Shown: one piece after another, positions 20,101 through 28,643 of the stretch
Layout: every line of letters begins with the position of its first letter
How positions within the stretch are numbered: the stretch's first letter is position 1
Source: Pseudomonas sp. CHM02
Lineage (GTDB): Bacteria > Pseudomonadota > Gammaproteobacteria > Pseudomonadales > Pseudomonadaceae
DNA length: 64,000 nucleotides
Direction: 5' to 3'
Assembly: GCF_000612585.1 (NCBI RefSeq)
Contig: NZ_JFCA01000004.1
Location: forward strand, 1-64,000
The notes under the pieces: generated by a model
The model's database searches: none
What the model saw: the letters and a program-made list of their open reading frames with translations, nothing else
What the model was told of the DNA's origin: nothing
Position numbers and translations under genes: made by a program

Positions 20101-20821
20101 GCTCAATTTCTATGAGGCCGATGACGCCATGTTGGCCCGGGCCAAAGGGAGTTTGCCCCTGGAAAAGCAACGCGAGGCGCTGGGGGCTGAAAAAGCAATT
20201 TTGCTCGGGCTGGTGCCCTTTGTGGGCGCCTACCAGGAGTTTGCCACCGGCAATATCGGCAAGGGATTGTTCAGCCTGGGTCTGGACCTGGTCGGGCTGG
20301 CCCTGGGCGCGGGAGGTCGGGCACGGGCGTTGATACGCGCGGGCAGGTCAATCACGCACAACCCGCTGGGTGGCCCCCTTCGCAAGCTGGGCAGCGCAGT
20401 GCATCCCCTCGCGCCAAAAGTCGCCTGGGCTAAACCCGTGGAGAGCTTCAGTGATCGGGCATTCAACTTCATCAAGGCGTCGGCGCTTTTCGCCAGTGCA
20501 GCCATGAACCCGGCGGATGGATATGGGCAACTGGTTAGCGCTGGGCTCAAGGGCCTGTTCAAACTACCGGTGCTGGCCAGTGGTGCGACGAGGCTTGGCA
20601 AGGCGGCCCCTCACCTGATCAGCGTTGAGGAAAAATTGAGAAGTTTTTGGCTTGCCGGCGCATGGGACTCTAAAGCGCCGACTGCGTCGGCCGGGTCGTC
20701 TGGTGTGTCTCAGGGGGTGCCGGTATCGGCGCAACGGCACGGGGGCGATTGGTACGCGATCAATCCAAAAACGAATCAACCATTTGGTACGCCATTGCGT
20801 GATTTCAGGCTGGGCGCTTGA
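17123..20821 (+). CDS. Very large protein of unknown function, toxin-like architecture
   Basis: This 1232-residue protein is not assigned to a named family. The start at 17123 (MLVSPALTRM) follows GAGAGAG; a GTG at 17099 is possible. The first ~80 residues are Pro/Ala/Ser-rich and probably disordered, with no signal peptide. The bulk is a mixed helical region. Near residues 1024-1075 hydrophobic segments occur (ILLGLVPFVGAYQEF, GLDLVGLALGAGG). The end carries GDWYAINPKTNQPFGTPLRD, a tail that I recall from large P. fluorescens-group toxin-like proteins. An exported effector or toxin is inferred. No secretion or immunity gene is adjacent. Confidence 0.7.
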   Translation: MLVSPALTRMPAAQIPVYPGATIVAEEPMGPQSPVPEAPGRRIRRESGSAEQQHSTPSWTLPAAPPANSGRASADTALGERLLTSMEGGYSTVEVPADSSLAPALDIYAKVLAHPQLQAWFASKGLEMSTLTLHRDSISGYVHRDGVRTAVTFSTTDSSGWGQASVRLRSIRDVLDPADKGLPYLLAGEFWVPHSLVLQAFGLQLPVFTEDQDELMASLRSSGLVMPAQQYQQLSVSLERVRQSVGDLDERAFLADQLESAVKDLPDDTPYDWSTQLAQLSVSTPLAAGDEVAQARLKRFSESPAVQALIKDLIWPGQPFRVSEGRFEHKTPGGEWIDLTASISGVTELDTEFRQLVSLSQDQGNALYSVPYCDVRQYLDNKGLGSPRTAGETRNVVQWLRAATLPPVPPLGNYAALMARDWTPGQLTSDDKAILKAKADQRFGGEAPRGLYDLDELTEQALQANPTEALETLLNGPDALAFGEELARDLKWMDLPVPKAVSQQLVLAALALHADTEAPAQPGFIAGYNVYQPANMGRSFSEVRRDVEKHLQERGLDPKLAVLVAHIGLAQAAPEFLVRDVPPSIRVGTPAWVELRLGAAMADRIAPGTSRGMTEEQVSELTTLAPTSEAQASLMQLHAMKLLLDWAVLNGVTPAPIDGEHPPEALKTASEAFFKQREEVNTALSAVTAMPDRKAMAIQELLKVFPDVTASQLEAMTVMIADSDVRRNMSVSEPRTRSLVETYMTGDLTPGKWVLTHDMPQSEVRPRTSPFQRTPEVTAPQEKRDALDARIRKLPTLDTMLQTAVNEHRQSLQTVYTTRLKLMFSELSLEDRQMLELGTVQLYGIRGETGLPPATETAADRAAARGRQGTLLRAELDGKVSYYEVFANGTIVKRTDLPEKLKLGDASGGKPNPMGLDGIYVTAFTGGFSLGVDYEAYAKGTEAKPGSTSNVIVGKLGGPIAGRSLAAGEALETYVPDTYASSKTHSIASRIAELNFYEADDAMLARAKGSLPLEKQREALGAEKAILLGLVPFVGAYQEFATGNIGKGLFSLGLDLVGLALGAGGRARALIRAGRSITHNPLGGPLRKLGSAVHPLAPKVAWAKPVESFSDRAFNFIKASALFASAAMNPADGYGQLVSAGLKGLFKLPVLASGATRLGKAAPHLISVEEKLRSFWLAGAWDSKAPTASAGSSGVSQGVPVSAQRHGGDWYAINPKTNQPFGTPLRDFRLGA

Positions 20822-20829
20822 GCCGCGTG

Positions 20830-20857
20830 GCGCTCGCCCGACAGCGCGGGCGAGCGC
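20830..20857. terminator. Strong convergent hairpin
   Basis: GCGCTCGCCCG and CGGGCGAGCGC pair perfectly over 11 bp around ACAGCG, between the convergent stops at 20821 and 20866. There is no T tract, so termination on both strands is inferred from position and stem strength. Confidence 0.5.
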
Positions 20858-20865
20858 TACGACGG

Positions 20866-21684
20866 TCAGTTCAGGCCTAGCTTGCCACGCAGGGTCGACA
20901 GGTCTTCGGCCAGGGTATTGACTGGCCCCACCAAGGCTTTGCGGTCGTTTTCCTTGACCTTGTCGTAGGTCTCGAAACCACCGTCCTTGGTCTTGTACTT
21001 GGCCAGGATCTTATCCACGGTGGCGAAGTTCTTGTCGACCTTGGCCAGGAAGGCTTTGTCTTGTTTCTCGATCTGGCCACGGAACAGGTCGACGATTTTC
21101 TTCGCGCCGTCGATGTTGCCCTGGAAGTCATACAGGTCGGTGTGGCTGTAGCGGTCTTCTTCGCCGGAGATCTTGGTGGCGGCGACTTCTTCCAACAGCG
21201 CGGCGGCACCGCCCACGACTTTCTCAGGTGGGAAGGTCAGGCCGTCGACACGGGTCTTGAGGTCGTTGACGTCGGTGTTGAGCTTGGCGGTCAGGGTTTC
21301 CAGGCCCTTGGTGCTGTTCTGCGAGAACAGCGCGTATTCGATGCGGTGGAAACCGGTGAAGTCTTCGGCGGTCACGCCTTTTTCATGGTCGTCGACGCGG
21401 GAGTCGATGGATGCATCAAGGTCGCTGAACAGCTCGGCGATCGGCTCGATGGACTCATAGTGCACACGGGTCGGTGCGTAGAGCTTCTTGGCGGTGGCCA
21501 GGTCGCCTTTGTTGATGGCATCGGTGAACGCCTGGGTCTGGGTGACCAGCTCGCCGATTTCTTCAGTGACGTAGATCTTGTAGTCCGAGACCGGGCCTAC
21601 CAAGTCCAGCGGCGCGGTAGCGGCGAACGCTGCCAACGGCGAAAGGGTCATTAACAACGACAACGCAATAGTCGACTTCTTCAT
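20866..21684 (-). CDS. Imelysin (M75) iron-uptake lipoprotein-like protein, EfeM/EfeO-like
   Basis: A 272-residue periplasmic protein with signal peptide MKKSTIALSLLMTLSPLAAF and the M75 domain of EfeO, including the family HxxE in GFHRIEYALF and the GEEDRYSHTDLYDF segment. It lacks the N-terminal cupredoxin domain of the EfeO encoded two genes upstream, so it is the short EfeM type. It lies 27 bp after efeB at the end of the efe operon. It probably binds or delivers ferrous or ferric iron to EfeU together with EfeO. Confidence 0.85.
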   Translation of the reverse strand: MKKSTIALSLLMTLSPLAAFAATAPLDLVGPVSDYKIYVTEEIGELVTQTQAFTDAINKGDLATAKKLYAPTRVHYESIEPIAELFSDLDASIDSRVDDHEKGVTAEDFTGFHRIEYALFSQNSTKGLETLTAKLNTDVNDLKTRVDGLTFPPEKVVGGAAALLEEVAATKISGEEDRYSHTDLYDFQGNIDGAKKIVDLFRGQIEKQDKAFLAKVDKNFATVDKILAKYKTKDGGFETYDKVKENDRKALVGPVNTLAEDLSTLRGKLGLN

Positions 21685-21711
21685 GGGACGGTATCCGCTC
21701 TGGGTGTGTTT

Positions 21712-23034
21712 TTAGGTATGGGCAGTGGTTTGAGGGTGCGTTGCAGCGAGCAGCGTGCGCCCAATGAAATCCTTGGGCCCGGTGACCCCCGGCAAGGTGA
21801 AGAAATACCCGCCGCCGACCGGCTTGAGGTATTCCTCCAGGGGCTCGCCATTGAGCCGGGTTTGCACGCTGATAAAACCTTTCTCCAGGTCAGCCTGGTA
21901 GCAGATGAACAACAGCCCCATGTCCAGCTGACCGTTTTTGTTGACGCCGTTGGAGTAGTTGAACGGCCGGCGCAGGATCAGGTTGGCCTGAGTCTGCGGG
22001 GTACGTGGGTTGGCCAGGCGGATGTGGGCATCGAGCTTGGTCAACTTGCCTTCCGGGTCCTTGCTGTAGTCGGGGACCTGGGTTTCCTTGTCGCCATCCA
22101 TGGGCGCGCCGGTCGGCTTGATGCGGCCGATGATGCTTTCCTGCTCTTGCAGCGGGGTACGGTCCCAGCGCTCGACGAAGTTGCGGATGATGCGCACGGC
22201 CTGATAGCTGCCGTTGGCCGCCCAGGCCGGTTCGTCGCTGCCGGGCTGCACCCACACAATCTGGTCCATGGCCTTGGCATCGTTGGAGTTCGGGTTGGCC
22301 GAACCGTCACGGAAGCCGAGGAAGTTGCGCGCACTTTGCGCAGGCTCGCCAGGTTTGGCCGGCGCCTGGGGCGGCACGCTGCCTTCCTGCTTCCAGCGCA
22401 CCAGCAGCAGGTCGGGCAGGTTCTTCACGATGTCGCGCAGGGCGTGGATATTGGTGTCCGGGGTGTTGGAACTGAATTGCAGGCTCAGGTCGCCGTGGCA
22501 CTGCGCCGGTTCCAGCGCATCGTTGGGGAAACCGACCATGCGGCTCAAGCGCTTGGGTTTGGCCGCTGTAAGGCCGAAACGCTCATCGAACAGCGATTCA
22601 CCGACGGACACCGTGATGGTCAGGTTGTCCGGCGTCACCACCGGGCCGAGGATGCCGGAGTCGGTGGGCGGCAGTTTCGGGTCGACTTGCGGCACGGTGC
22701 CGCCGGTCATCAGGAAGCTGATGCGCTCGTTGAGGGTGCGGAACAGCCGCTCCAGGTCCTCACGATCACTGGCCAGTACGTCGAACGCCACGAGCATGCC
22801 GCAGGCCGGGCGCGGGGTGACGATGCCGCTCTGGTGCTTGCCGAAGAAGTCGTGGTGGTCCTGGGTCTTGTCACTGCGTGGTGCGGTGGTGACTTGCTCG
22901 GCGGCGGCCGCCATGGCCGGGCAGGTCAGGGTGCTGCCGGCAATCGCGGCGCCGGTGGCGGCCATGCCCAGCAGGACACGGCGGCGTTGGAGGTCGAATT
23001 GTTCAGAATCACTCATGTGTGCGGTCGTCTTCAC
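21712..23034 (-). CDS. efeB: EfeB deferrochelatase / Dyp-type peroxidase
   Basis: This 440-residue haem peroxidase is exported folded by the Tat route: LQRRRVLLGMAATGAAIAG is a twin-arginine signal. The Dyp GxxDG motif is FLGFRDGSANPNS and the haem-ligand His lies in LDAHIRLANPRTP. In the EfeUOB system EfeB is thought to oxidise iron or release it from haem in the periplasm. Its start overlaps the efeO stop by 4 bp (ATGA), indicating translational coupling. Confidence 0.93.
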   Translation of the reverse strand: MKTTAHMSDSEQFDLQRRRVLLGMAATGAAIAGSTLTCPAMAAAAEQVTTAPRSDKTQDHHDFFGKHQSGIVTPRPACGMLVAFDVLASDREDLERLFRTLNERISFLMTGGTVPQVDPKLPPTDSGILGPVVTPDNLTITVSVGESLFDERFGLTAAKPKRLSRMVGFPNDALEPAQCHGDLSLQFSSNTPDTNIHALRDIVKNLPDLLLVRWKQEGSVPPQAPAKPGEPAQSARNFLGFRDGSANPNSNDAKAMDQIVWVQPGSDEPAWAANGSYQAVRIIRNFVERWDRTPLQEQESIIGRIKPTGAPMDGDKETQVPDYSKDPEGKLTKLDAHIRLANPRTPQTQANLILRRPFNYSNGVNKNGQLDMGLLFICYQADLEKGFISVQTRLNGEPLEEYLKPVGGGYFFTLPGVTGPKDFIGRTLLAATHPQTTAHT

Positions 23035-24233
23035 TGCAGGCCGGAGAGGCCAAGGGCGGGGTCGATTCCATCGAGTGCAGCGGCCAGAGCCTTGGCCTTG
23101 TCGGCGATCTGCTTGCGCTGATCGGCGGTCACGCTGTCATAGGTGGCGTAGCCCTTGTCGACCTTGAAACCCTGGAGTTCGGCATCGAAGGCGGCGAGGG
23201 CGCTGTCGACCTTGGGCAACAGGTCGGCGGCGGATTTGGTCAGCAGCGGGCGCATCAGCTCCACGACTTTGTGAGCGGCTTCCAGGTTGGCGGCGAAACC
23301 ATTCAGATCGACGTGGCTGTAGCGCTCTTCTTCACCGCTGATGGCGCGCACATCGGCCAGGCTGTTGAGGTTGCGCACCACGATGCTCACCAGTTGCTCC
23401 GGCGGCAGGGACTGCGCCAGCAGTTGTTGCTTGAGGGTGGTGACATCGGTCAGCAAGCGCTGGGCAATCGGCGCCAGGCCATCGAGGCTGCGTTGCTGGA
23501 ACAGGCTGTATTCCAGGCGGTGGAAGCCACTGAAGGCCGGGTCCTGTTCGCGTTTCTCAAAATAGTCGGCGCGGGCGTTGATGGCGTTGTCCAGCTCCGC
23601 CAGGCGTTGCGACGCCGGGGCCAGTCGCTGGTAAGCCTCACGCGCAGGCACATAGAGCGTTTGCGCCTGAGTCAGGTCGCCGCTGTCGATGGCCTGCTGC
23701 AAGGCGGTCACTGCCTTGACCAATGCACTGCCTTGGCTGCTCAGGTACACGCGGAATTCCGACAACGGGCCGATAAACGCCACCATCGACGGTTTGGCCT
23801 TGGCCTGTGCGTCGGACTCGGCGGTGGGCGTCACGTGCAAGGTGCCACGCGGGTTGCTCAGCAGGCCGCAGGTGATCGCATAGTCACCGGGCAGCAGGTT
23901 GGCGTTGATCACCTGGCTGAGGCCGGGGGCAATGTTTTCCCGCTCTTCGACCACCAGCACGCCGTCGAGGATTTCCCACTCCACCGCACGGTCGGAGCGG
24001 TTGATGATGCGGAAGCTGGCGCGACCGGCGGGGACCGTCAGTTCATTCGGCTCGCAGGCGTGGCCATGAATGGTCACGGCGATCTCGTTGTGGTTGGCCT
24101 GGCGCTTGCTGGCTGCCAATTGCGAGGCGTAATAGAACAGGCCACCGGCGGCGATCATCACGACTACCGAGCCCGCCACGGCCCAGCGCAGGGCGCGGGG
24201 TGGCGAAGCCGGTTGAGGGGTTGGGTTGGACAA
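23031..24233 (-). CDS. efeO: EfeO, cupredoxin plus imelysin iron-binding protein
   Basis: EfeO (400 residues) is the periplasmic iron-binding partner of the EfeU permease. After an N-terminal hydrophobic anchor (about residues 15-38) comes a cupredoxin-like domain with HGHACEPNELTVPAG and LPGDYAITCGLL holding the likely His and Cys ligands, followed by an M75 imelysin domain with FHRLEYSLF and SGEEERYSHVDLNGF. It is the second gene of the operon, 10 bp after efeU and overlapping efeB by 4 bp. Confidence 0.93.
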   Translation of the reverse strand: MSNPTPQPASPPRALRWAVAGSVVVMIAAGGLFYYASQLAASKRQANHNEIAVTIHGHACEPNELTVPAGRASFRIINRSDRAVEWEILDGVLVVEERENIAPGLSQVINANLLPGDYAITCGLLSNPRGTLHVTPTAESDAQAKAKPSMVAFIGPLSEFRVYLSSQGSALVKAVTALQQAIDSGDLTQAQTLYVPAREAYQRLAPASQRLAELDNAINARADYFEKREQDPAFSGFHRLEYSLFQQRSLDGLAPIAQRLLTDVTTLKQQLLAQSLPPEQLVSIVVRNLNSLADVRAISGEEERYSHVDLNGFAANLEAAHKVVELMRPLLTKSAADLLPKVDSALAAFDAELQGFKVDKGYATYDSVTADQRKQIADKAKALAAALDGIDPALGLSGLQ

Positions 24234-24243
24234 GGGGCGGTCC

Positions 24244-25089
24244 TTACTGACTGGAAACGGAAGAAGGTGCGGCGGCCGGCTTGGACGGCGCGGCAGGCAG
24301 GAAGAACATCACCAGGGCCACCACCAGGTAAATCAGGTAGGCGCCGAGGGTGCTGATGGTGGGCGCTTCCTGATAGCCGAACATCCCGGCGAGTACTGAA
24401 CCCAGCGGGCTGTCCATGGGCAAGGCGGCGCTGAAGTCGAACAGCACGGTTTGCAGGTGATTCCACACGCCCGCTTCGTGCAAGGCCTGTACCGAATTGG
24501 CGAGGATGCCGGCGGCTACGACGAGGATAAACAGGCCAGTCCAGCGGAAAAACGCACCGAGGTTCAGGCGCATGCTGCCGGTGTAGATCAGGAAGCCAAC
24601 GATGATCGCCAGGACCAGGCCGAGCAGGGCACCTATCGGCGCGCCCGGGCCTTCGCTCTGCTGGAACACGGCCAGCAGGAAGAACACGGTTTCCAGGCCT
24701 TCACGGGCCACGGCGAAAAACACCATGAGGATCAGCGCAGTGACCTGGTGCTTGGAACCGGTCAAGGCATGGTCAAGGGATTCGTGCAGGGAATGCTTGA
24801 TGGAGCGCGCCACCTTGCGCATCCAGAACACCATGGAGCTGAGGATGCCCACGGCGACCAGGCCGACGATGCCTTCGAACAGTTCCTGCTGTTTTTGCGG
24901 GAATTCGGCGCTGACCAGTTCCAGGCCGCCACCGACCAGCAGGGCCAGCGCGGCGGCGAGAAACACACCGATCCACACCGCCGGCATCCATTGGCCGCGT
25001 CCGGTCTGTTGCAGGTAACTGGCAATAATGCCAACGATCAGTGCGGCTTCAATGCCTTCGCGCAGCATGATGAGAAAAGGAACGAGCAT
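24244..25089 (-). CDS. efeU: EfeU, FTR1-family iron permease
   Basis: This 281-residue inner-membrane permease carries the two RExxE iron motifs of the FTR1 family: REGIE at residues 10-14 and REGLE in the middle, with about seven membrane segments. The start at 25089 (MLVPFLIMLREG) matches the conserved family N-terminus. It is the first gene of the efeUOB operon, and a Fur box lies about 40 bases upstream, so iron repression is expected. Confidence 0.93.
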   Translation of the reverse strand: MLVPFLIMLREGIEAALIVGIIASYLQQTGRGQWMPAVWIGVFLAAALALLVGGGLELVSAEFPQKQQELFEGIVGLVAVGILSSMVFWMRKVARSIKHSLHESLDHALTGSKHQVTALILMVFFAVAREGLETVFFLLAVFQQSEGPGAPIGALLGLVLAIIVGFLIYTGSMRLNLGAFFRWTGLFILVVAAGILANSVQALHEAGVWNHLQTVLFDFSAALPMDSPLGSVLAGMFGYQEAPTISTLGAYLIYLVVALVMFFLPAAPSKPAAAPSSVSSQ

Positions 25090-25129
25090 TCGGCACCGCA
25101 TCACAACTAGATAGGAGCCTAAGTTGTAA

Positions 25130-25148
25130 CATAATGATACTCATTACT
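25130..25148. promoter_or_regulatory. Fur box
   Basis: ATAATGATACTCATTA matches 15 of 16 positions of the core of the 19-bp Fur consensus (GATAATGATAATCATTATC). It lies between efeU and the divergent AraC gene, so it probably represses efeU and could also affect the regulator. Confidence 0.85.
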
Positions 25149-25256
25149 AAACAAGCAATCTTGACGTTTGCTGAACCCTGGCTGAACGGTGGTGGCAAAT
25201 CGCATCCCCCCTTATGATGCGTTCCATTCTTTGCGCAGTTGGACACTCGATTCACC

Positions 25257-26273
25257 ATGTCGGAAAAAGACACCATCTCCATCCACCTCGTGCGCGAAGC
25301 CTTGTTGCAAAGCTGCGCACCGGGGGAGGCCAGTGCCGAAGTCTTGCGCAAGGCCGGGATTGACCCTGCACTGTTGGGCGTACCCAACGCACGGGTCTCG
25401 GCCACGACCTATGCACGCCTCTGGCGCCTGCTGGCGCGGCGCACGGACGATGAGTTCTTCGGCATGGACCCGCGCAAGCTCAAGTCCGGCAGCCTGGCGT
25501 TTCTCTGCCGCGCCGCGATGGCGCAACCCACCCTAGCGACCAGCCTGGAAGCCGGCCTGGGGTTCCTGTCACTGATGCTGGAGCGTATGCCCGCTGAGTT
25601 AGTGCGGCAACAAAGCCTGGCGGAGATCGTATTGCTGGAACCCGAGTCCGAACCCCACCGGGCGTTCACCTACTTTACCTATTGGATGATCGTGCACGGC
25701 GTCGCGTGCTGGCTGGCGGGGCGACGGATCCCGATCCTGGCGATTGAACTGCGCTGCCCAAAACCGGACTTCTGCGATGACTACCAGGTGATGTTCTCTG
25801 ACAACCTGCGTTTCGATCGGCCGCGTACCCGCATGATCTTCTCTGCCGACTGCCTGGACCTGCCGATCAAGCGCAGCCCGGAGGAGCTCAAGCGCTTCCT
25901 GGCCCACGCGCCGGCCAACATCCTGGTCAAATACCGCGACCCCGACAGCCTCGCCACCCGCATCAAGCACGACCTGCGCCAGATGCCCCCCGATACCTGG
26001 CCGGAAACCGACGGCCTCGCCGCCAGCCTGTGCATCTCCGCTTCCACCCTGCGTCGCCGCCTGGCGGAAGAAGGGCAGACCTACCAAGGCCTCAAGGACA
26101 GTGTGCGCAAGGAATTGGCGATTGTGTGGCTGGCGGAGCCGCAGATCAGTTTTGCCGAGATTGCGGCGCGGCTGGGGTTTGCTGATACGAGTTCGTTTTA
26201 TAAGGCGTTTCGCAAGTGGGCGGGGTCGAATCCGGGGCATTATCGGAGTTTGATTTTGAATGATGCTACATAG
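25257..26273 (+). CDS. AraC-family regulator with arabinose-binding-like N-terminal domain
   Basis: This 338-residue regulator has an N-terminal domain of the OruR/ArgR-like AraC type (VREALLQSCAPGEASAEVLR, FTYFTYWMIVHG) and a C-terminal double helix-turn-helix with ISASTLRRRLAEEGQTYQGL and FAEIAARLGFADTSSFYKAF. ATG at 25257 is preferred over an in-frame TTG at 25239. It is divergent from efeU across the Fur box. A link to iron is suggested only by position; ligand and targets are unknown. Confidence 0.85.
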   Translation: MSEKDTISIHLVREALLQSCAPGEASAEVLRKAGIDPALLGVPNARVSATTYARLWRLLARRTDDEFFGMDPRKLKSGSLAFLCRAAMAQPTLATSLEAGLGFLSLMLERMPAELVRQQSLAEIVLLEPESEPHRAFTYFTYWMIVHGVACWLAGRRIPILAIELRCPKPDFCDDYQVMFSDNLRFDRPRTRMIFSADCLDLPIKRSPEELKRFLAHAPANILVKYRDPDSLATRIKHDLRQMPPDTWPETDGLAASLCISASTLRRRLAEEGQTYQGLKDSVRKELAIVWLAEPQISFAEIAARLGFADTSSFYKAFRKWAGSNPGHYRSLILNDAT

Positions 26274-26392
26274 AGCATTAGTGCGCGGATAAGACTCTAC
26301 TCCCTTCATGCGGTCGCGGTTCAGAAAAAAACATCACAAGGTCGGAAACGGCAAATTTGATGTCAAATTCGACCAGGACCGCCAAGCTGCGG

Positions 26393-26411
26393 ATGGATTT
26401 CCAAAATCCAT
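26393..26411. terminator. Hairpin at the end of the AT-rich cluster
   Basis: ATGGATTT and AAATCCAT pair perfectly around CCA directly after the MFS stop codon at 26414 on the minus strand. There is no clear U tract, so this is a weak terminator candidate. Confidence 0.35.
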
Positions 26412-26413
26412 AT

Positions 26414-27661
26414 TCAGGCTTCTTGTCTTGTTAAATCGTTTGTTTTGCCACCTAAGAGCAATGTTGTGCTTACACCAAACAAGCCAACAAAACAGGTGGC
26501 TGCAACTATGATCAAAGTCAGCGAGAAGCCATACATGTCTAATAGTCCTCCGAAAACAGTGTAAGAGATACCGATAATGACTGAGTTAACTAGATTTGCA
26601 ACTGAGAGACAAGACGCTCGGATACGTGACTCAATATTGTCGTGAATATAGGTTTCATATGCGGTTTCATATATCGCAGGAAGCGACATTATTAGAAGAA
26701 AGGTTGCAATTGAAGTGATTACTCCGATATTTAAAGATAAAATAAAAAGAAGAAAGGTGACGGCGCAGGTCGTAGTGAGAGCAATTGTGCCGAGAGAGAG
26801 CCTGGAGCAAACGTAACCAGCAACCATGAACATTAATGCTGATATAGCTTCAACCGTAGCATAAATGCCAGCGATCATAGGCACGTCCAAACCCTGCAGG
26901 GAAAAAAATGGCTGGCCGTAGATGAACAAAGGAATCGTTGAAAGCTCAAATAAAGAATATCCAATAAATAAAGGTATAAGGAAGGCACCTTTTTTAGAAC
27001 GGAAAAAATTAATGAGTAGAGTAAAAATCCCCTCTATTTTTTTATTGTTTACACCTGTTTGCTTGATCGGGTTAGGTGAGGTGTGCGGGAGTTTTATTTC
27101 TGGGATGAGTGTTACAGCAAAAGCTCCGATAAGCTTGGATAGCGCAAAAAATATATATACGATATTCCAGTCAAAAGTATCTTGCAATACGCCACCAAGA
27201 AGCATAGATAAACCTAACGAAACCGCACCAATGGCACGCGCCCGAGATATTATTTTAGGGTAGTCTTCCGCTCGATGCTCAGCTAGTAAGTTGTCATACA
27301 ATAGTGCTCTGTCTGACCCGGAACCCATAGCGATACTGGCGCCGAATAAGCAAAATATAATTGCGAAAGGGATAAAAGAGGAAAATAACAAAAATCCAAT
27401 GCCGCTTATAAATAATCCTAAGAAGCTAATGATAAGAGAAAATTTGCGGCCGTATCGATCGGCGAGTAAACCAGACGGAATCTCTAACGCTACTGAAGAA
27501 AAGAATAGAAAAGATTGAAGAATACCTATCTCTCCTTGTGTGATACCAAGCTGCAGCAGGTAAAGTACAAACAAACTTCTTTGAACATCAAGATTCATGA
27601 GTATCGATAAGGAGTAATATAGGTTGTCGTTCTTGTTTTTTAGTGTTTTTGAGATCCTCAT
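26414..27661 (-). CDS. MFS transporter of the putative RiPP cluster
   Basis: A 415-residue major facilitator transporter with about 12 membrane segments and the loop motif GLLADRYGRKFS between segments 2 and 3. ATG at 27661 sits one base after the ThiF-like stop, so the two are translated together. It is AT-rich like the rest of the island. By analogy with MccC in microcin C and PaaC in pantocin A clusters, it likely exports the product and gives self-resistance. A generic drug exporter is the alternative. Confidence 0.85.
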   Translation of the reverse strand: MRISKTLKNKNDNLYYSLSILMNLDVQRSLFVLYLLQLGITQGEIGILQSFLFFSSVALEIPSGLLADRYGRKFSLIISFLGLFISGIGFLLFSSFIPFAIIFCLFGASIAMGSGSDRALLYDNLLAEHRAEDYPKIISRARAIGAVSLGLSMLLGGVLQDTFDWNIVYIFFALSKLIGAFAVTLIPEIKLPHTSPNPIKQTGVNNKKIEGIFTLLINFFRSKKGAFLIPLFIGYSLFELSTIPLFIYGQPFFSLQGLDVPMIAGIYATVEAISALMFMVAGYVCSRLSLGTIALTTTCAVTFLLFILSLNIGVITSIATFLLIMSLPAIYETAYETYIHDNIESRIRASCLSVANLVNSVIIGISYTVFGGLLDMYGFSLTLIIVAATCFVGLFGVSTTLLLGGKTNDLTRQEA

Positions 27662-27662
27662 T

Positions 27663-28643
27663 TTATTTAAATACCTGTTTTTTTGTAAGCTCAAAAGACC
27701 TGAAGTTCAAGCTTAAAGTGCATGCGTCTACTTTTGAAGTGCCAATTTTTGCTAAGTGCTGAAAAGCTTCCCAAGCCATAAGGTTAGCAATAATTGAATT
27801 TGTTATCCCGTTTGAAGGAAAACGTGCAGGAACAATTACTGTCTTGCAAACCCTGCGCACCTCTCTAATCCAGTTTAAATAGGCCTGAAATGAAGATCTA
27901 TCTTTCAGGAGCGGTCCAAGTACGCCATTATTAATGCCAACAGCACCGAACAGCGCTGATGAGCCTAATTTTAATGCTGCGTTAGCTACGTGACTCTGAA
28001 TAGCTCCTTTGGGTTCGTCAGCACAACAGATTATTAAGTCCGATCCCTTGGCTAATTCTGATAACTGCTTACTGGAAGTTATCTCAGCTATAACTGATTT
28101 AGCTTCTACGACTTTTTGATTTTCCAATAATCGCCGAGCAAGTATATCTGCCTTGTATTGGCCAATATCTTGTGCGTTAAAAACAAATTGACGATTAAGA
28201 TTGCTCATGCTTACTTTGTCGAAATCAATCAGCACAAAAGAGCCCACACCTGAACCTGCCAGGCTTTGTGCAAGTAAAGATCCAGTGCCGCCGCATCCAA
28301 CCACTACTACTGATGAGTTGTTTAACTGTTGACTCATTTCTTGGTTTGGTGCAATAGCTTCATTCCATGACCATTGCATGGTTTGCAGCGGAGTCATCCC
28401 ATGTGGCGGGGCACCATGGATGAGGTTAGCCTCTTTTAGCTTTCGAAGAAAGCTTCCTTCTGGCTCAGTATTAAACTCCAACACAACTCCCGTTGTACTA
28501 AGAAGGTGAAGTAATTTAGCAATATCGGAATTATGGACATTGATGTTTTTAATGCCATTTTCTGTGATTAATTTAAGTTGGTTGTCATAGCTAAGAATGG
28601 CAATATCGCCACGCAGTATCCAATGGTCTTTTTTCTTAAGCAA
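27663..28643 (-). CDS. ThiF/MccB-like E1 adenylating enzyme
   Basis: This 326-residue protein has the E1/MoeB/ThiF fold: VVVVGCGGTGSLLA (ATP loop, about 113-126), acidic IDFD (139-142), the Arg finger in NLNRQFVF (R151) and K164. Residues 1-90 look like a small winged-helix recognition domain as in MccB and PqqD (LLHLLSTTG, FLRKLKEANLI). The paired CxxC zinc motifs of MccB are absent. It starts at TTG 28643, inside the end of the ATPase-GNAT gene, with AGAGGA upstream. It probably activates a carboxyl of the peptide encoded at 32599-32739. The substrate is inferred. Confidence 0.85.
   Translation of the reverse strand: MLKKKDHWILRGDIAILSYDNQLKLITENGIKNINVHNSDIAKLLHLLSTTGVVLEFNTEPEGSFLRKLKEANLIHGAPPHGMTPLQTMQWSWNEAIAPNQEMSQQLNNSSVVVVGCGGTGSLLAQSLAGSGVGSFVLIDFDKVSMSNLNRQFVFNAQDIGQYKADILARRLLENQKVVEAKSVIAEITSSKQLSELAKGSDLIICCADEPKGAIQSHVANAALKLGSSALFGAVGINNGVLGPLLKDRSSFQAYLNWIREVRRVCKTVIVPARFPSNGITNSIIANLMAWEAFQHLAKIGTSKVDACTLSLNFRSFELTKKQVFK

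Noticed and set aside
26922..27518. Short plus-strand frames inside the AT-rich island
   Set aside because: They overlap the MFS gene antisense and have no ribosome site or domain.
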